IMG/VR virus record: IMGVR_UViG_3300043436_001503
Location: 1 to 29,442 of that record
Origin: a virus
DNA: 29,442 bases
Reading direction: 5' to 3' (one strand)
The notes beneath the pieces were generated by a model, which was not told where the DNA came from, searched no databases, and was given only the letters and a program-made list of their open reading frames with translations. This document shows positions 27,963-29,442 of this stretch, piece by piece; positions within the stretch are counted from its first letter, which is position 1; every line of letters starts with the position of its first letter. Both the position numbers and the translations under genes were made by a program.

Positions 27963-28025
27963 ATAGTCACCAGTCTTATCCGGATAGTCACCAGCTAAAA
28001 ACGAATAGTCGCCAGCCGTAAGAAA
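27963..28025. repeat. Three 21-bp-spaced direct repeats before terS
   Basis: ATAGTCACCAG starts at 27963 and 27984, and ATAGTCGCCAG at 28005: exactly 21 bp apart, two helical turns, so the copies face the same side of the DNA. They end about 45 bases before the terS start. A palindrome TATCCGGATA (27977-27986) lies at the join of copies 1 and 2. Small terminases often bind repeated sites near their own gene, so a packaging site is a good guess. Confidence 0.8.
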
Positions 28026-28060
28026 AAGTAGAATCAGGCAACTTCCCCGAAAGGATAAAA

Positions 28061-28348
28061 GTGAATTTGCCAAAGACGCTACCGAAGACGGACACGATGC
28101 GCTTGAAGGAGTTGAAAGAGCTGCTCCTAAAATCTGGCGGCAAGAGTGTTGTTCAGAAGGTGCTCGACATCGCGATGGATGACGCACATCCCGGACAGAT
28201 GACGGCGCTTAAGATGTGCATGGATCGCACACTGCCCACCAGCTTGTTTGAGAAAGAGAAAGGCGCTCGCAGCGCCGTCACGATCAATATAACTGGATTG
28301 GGCGAACCGCCGACGATCATAGAAGCAAAGGATATAACGGATGTCTGA
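28061..28348 (+). CDS. terS: Putative small terminase subunit
   Basis: 95 residues from a GTG at 28061 with AAGGA five bases before it. The sequence LKELKELLLKSGGKSVVQKV, then DDAHPGQMTALKMCMDRTL and a C-terminal GARSAVTINITGL is familiar from small proteins that lie directly upstream of the large terminase in many phages. It is shorter than typical TerS but fits in position: its end overlaps terL by 8 bases. It is expected to recognise the packaging site, possibly the 21-bp repeats just upstream. Confidence 0.75.
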   Translation: MNLPKTLPKTDTMRLKELKELLLKSGGKSVVQKVLDIAMDDAHPGQMTALKMCMDRTLPTSLFEKEKGARSAVTINITGLGEPPTIIEAKDITDV

Positions 28349-29442
28349 CCTTAACTTCCAGCTTCTGCCCTGGCAGCAGCAGGTCTACTCCGATTCCAGC
28401 CGCTTCAAGGTCATCGCCGCTGGCCGTCGCTGCGGCAAATCCAGACTGGCGGCAACCACTCTGATCATTGAGGCGCTCAAATGCCCGCCGGGGAGTGCGG
28501 TGCTCTACGTCAGTCCCACAATGGGACAGTCCAGGCAGATTATTTGGGACTTGCTGCTGGAGCTGGGCCGCGAGGTGATCTCGGGCAGTCATGTGAACAA
28601 TCTCGACATCACGATGATCAACGGCGCACGCATTTATGTGCGCGGTGCAGACCGCCCGGATACGCTGCGAGGCGTGAGCCTGACCTACGCCGTGCTCGAC
28701 GAGGTGGCTGACATCAAGCCAGAAGCCTGGGAGCAAGTGATTCGAGCATCACTTTCTGACAAAAAGGGCCGGGCGATGTTCATCGGCACGCCAAAAGGCC
28801 GCAATTGGTTCCACGATCTGTGGAAATTAGGCCAAGATGATCAGGACAAGGACTGGAAAAGCTGGCACTTTACGACGAAAGACAACCCGCTCATTGATCC
28901 TGGTGAAATCGAGTCGGCGAAAAAGACGTTGTCCAGCTTCGCCTTCAAGCAGGAATACCTTGCCAGCTTCTCCAACGCCGGTTCGGACATCTTCAAAGAG
29001 GAGTGGATCAAGTACGGCGAGGAACCGCCGCATGGCAGCTACTTCATCGCCGTTGACTTGGCGGGTTTTGAGGAGGTGGCCAAGCAGGCGGCTAACTCCA
29101 AGAAGCGCCTGGACGAGTCGGCCATTGCGATAGTAAAGGTAACTGATGAAGGCAAGTGGTTTGTTAAAGAAATTGAACATGGCCGCTGGGATGTTCGGGA
29201 GACGGCGGCTAAGATTCTGATGAAGATCCGCGACTACCGACCCTTGTCGGTGGGGATCGAGCGGGGGTCGCTCAAGAATGCGGTTTTGCCGTATCTTTCA
29301 GACCTGATGCGAAAGAACAACGTCTACGCGCACATCGCAGATTTGACGCACGGCAACAGAAAGAAGGCAGATCGCATCATTTGGGCGTTGCAAGGACGGT
29401 TTGAGCATGGCAGAATCGTGCTAAATCAGGATGAGGACTGGG
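28341..29442 (+). CDS. terL: Large terminase subunit, truncated at the window edge
   Basis: At least 367 residues, open to the last base. The ATPase half has Walker A GRRCGKS (28-34), Walker B VLDE (118-121) and the coupling motif GTPKG (149-153). The nuclease half begins near residue 234 with D239 (AVDLAG) and E307 (VGIERGS), which match the first two metal-binding acids of the RNase H-like terminase nuclease; the third should lie past the edge. It cuts and pumps DNA into the procapsid. ATG 28341 has AAAGGA before it and overlaps terS by 8 bases. Confidence 0.95.
   Translation, partial: MSDLNFQLLPWQQQVYSDSSRFKVIAAGRRCGKSRLAATTLIIEALKCPPGSAVLYVSPTMGQSRQIIWDLLLELGREVISGSHVNNLDITMINGARIYVRGADRPDTLRGVSLTYAVLDEVADIKPEAWEQVIRASLSDKKGRAMFIGTPKGRNWFHDLWKLGQDDQDKDWKSWHFTTKDNPLIDPGEIESAKKTLSSFAFKQEYLASFSNAGSDIFKEEWIKYGEEPPHGSYFIAVDLAGFEEVAKQAANSKKRLDESAIAIVKVTDEGKWFVKEIEHGRWDVRETAAKILMKIRDYRPLSVGIERGSLKNAVLPYLSDLMRKNNVYAHIADLTHGNRKKADRIIWALQGRFEHGRIVLNQDEDW

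Larger units (their letters stand above)
27105..28060. other. Non-coding region of about 950 bp with repeats and hairpins
   Basis: No convincing gene lies between the start of the minus-strand cluster (27104) and terS (28061). Frames of up to 79 codons here lack ribosome sites and look like chance. The region holds, left to right, operator symmetry (27157-27181), GTGGTC/GACCAC motifs around an AT core (27184-27400), a possible short RNA unit (27284-27447), three consecutive hairpins (27520-27577), TGTC-N8-GACA repeats (27632-27754), five 27-bp iterons (27776-27896), a G-run, and three 21-bp-spaced repeats (27963-28025). Each is listed separately. Confidence 0.85.

Noticed and set aside
27776-28025. 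CRISPR-like array
   Set aside because: The repeats are only 11 conserved bases with spacers of 10-16 bases, too short for CRISPR repeats or spacers, and no cas genes are present; they fit iterons or binding sites.
27948-28187. 79-codon minus-strand frame opposite terS
   Set aside because: Overlaps terS and the 21-bp repeats, low complexity and no ribosome site.
1-29442. tRNA genes, insertion sequences, integrase or attachment sites
   Set aside because: Looked for on both strands; I saw no cloverleaf with a convincing anticodon arm, no transposase or recombinase motif and no att-like duplication.

Overview
The window is most of the genome of a tailed bacteriophage, probably short-tailed (podovirus-like). 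It has terminase, a P22/HK97-like coat protein, an adaptor and a nozzle-type protein, fibre genes and large ejection-type proteins. I see no tape measure, tail tube or sheath gene. There is no integrase or classical repressor either, so a lytic lifestyle is likely but not proven. The host is probably a GC-rich Gram-negative bacterium (inference). The left edge cuts the last 36 codons of a virion-side gene and the right edge cuts the large terminase after 367 codons. A contig opened between terL and the portal region would look like this, so the genome may be circular or circularly permuted, with roughly the end of terL and the portal gene missing.

Layout. 1-5455 (+): head and connector genes: scaffold, major capsid protein followed by a strong terminator, a small decoration candidate followed by a second terminator, a run of small Lys/Arg-rich proteins joined by ATGA overlaps, adaptor, nozzle. 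5452-8620 (+): fibre and tip genes, with a small two-gene chaperone-like pair and a cupin; two of the tip genes are paralogues. 8622-12584 (+): three large Ala/Gln-rich proteins, probably ejected internal virion proteins. 12587-15660 (+): lysis and nearby genes: membrane-anchored protein, 3-TM holin-type protein, GH108 endolysin, HExxH metallopeptidase, metallophosphatase, small membrane protein. 15629-18658 (-): eight overlapping small genes downstream of a SNF2-type helicase and a VRR-NUC nuclease. 18741-24928 (+): replication operon: Cas4/RecB-like DUF2800 nuclease, an unknown replication-linked protein, family A DNA polymerase, primase-polymerase/helicase fusion, small protein. 24883-27104 (-): eleven very small genes, most of them overlapping or nearly touching, with a UUCG-loop terminator at their 3' end. 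27105-28060: about 950 bases without a convincing gene. 28061-29442 (+): terS and terL.

The most unusual part is the 27105-28060 non-coding region. Its right-hand boundary is terS and its left-hand boundary is the promoter of the small-gene cluster. It holds, in order, a TTACC/GGTAA operator-like cluster, GTGGTC motifs in inverted arrangement around an AT-rich core (origin candidate), a promoter-terminator pair that could make a short RNA, three back-to-back hairpins that all have six-base loops, TGTC-N8-GACA repeats, five iterons with a 26-27 bp period, and three direct repeats spaced exactly 21 bp just upstream of terS (packaging-site candidate). All functions given are from reading the sequence and from memory of protein families; no database search was run.
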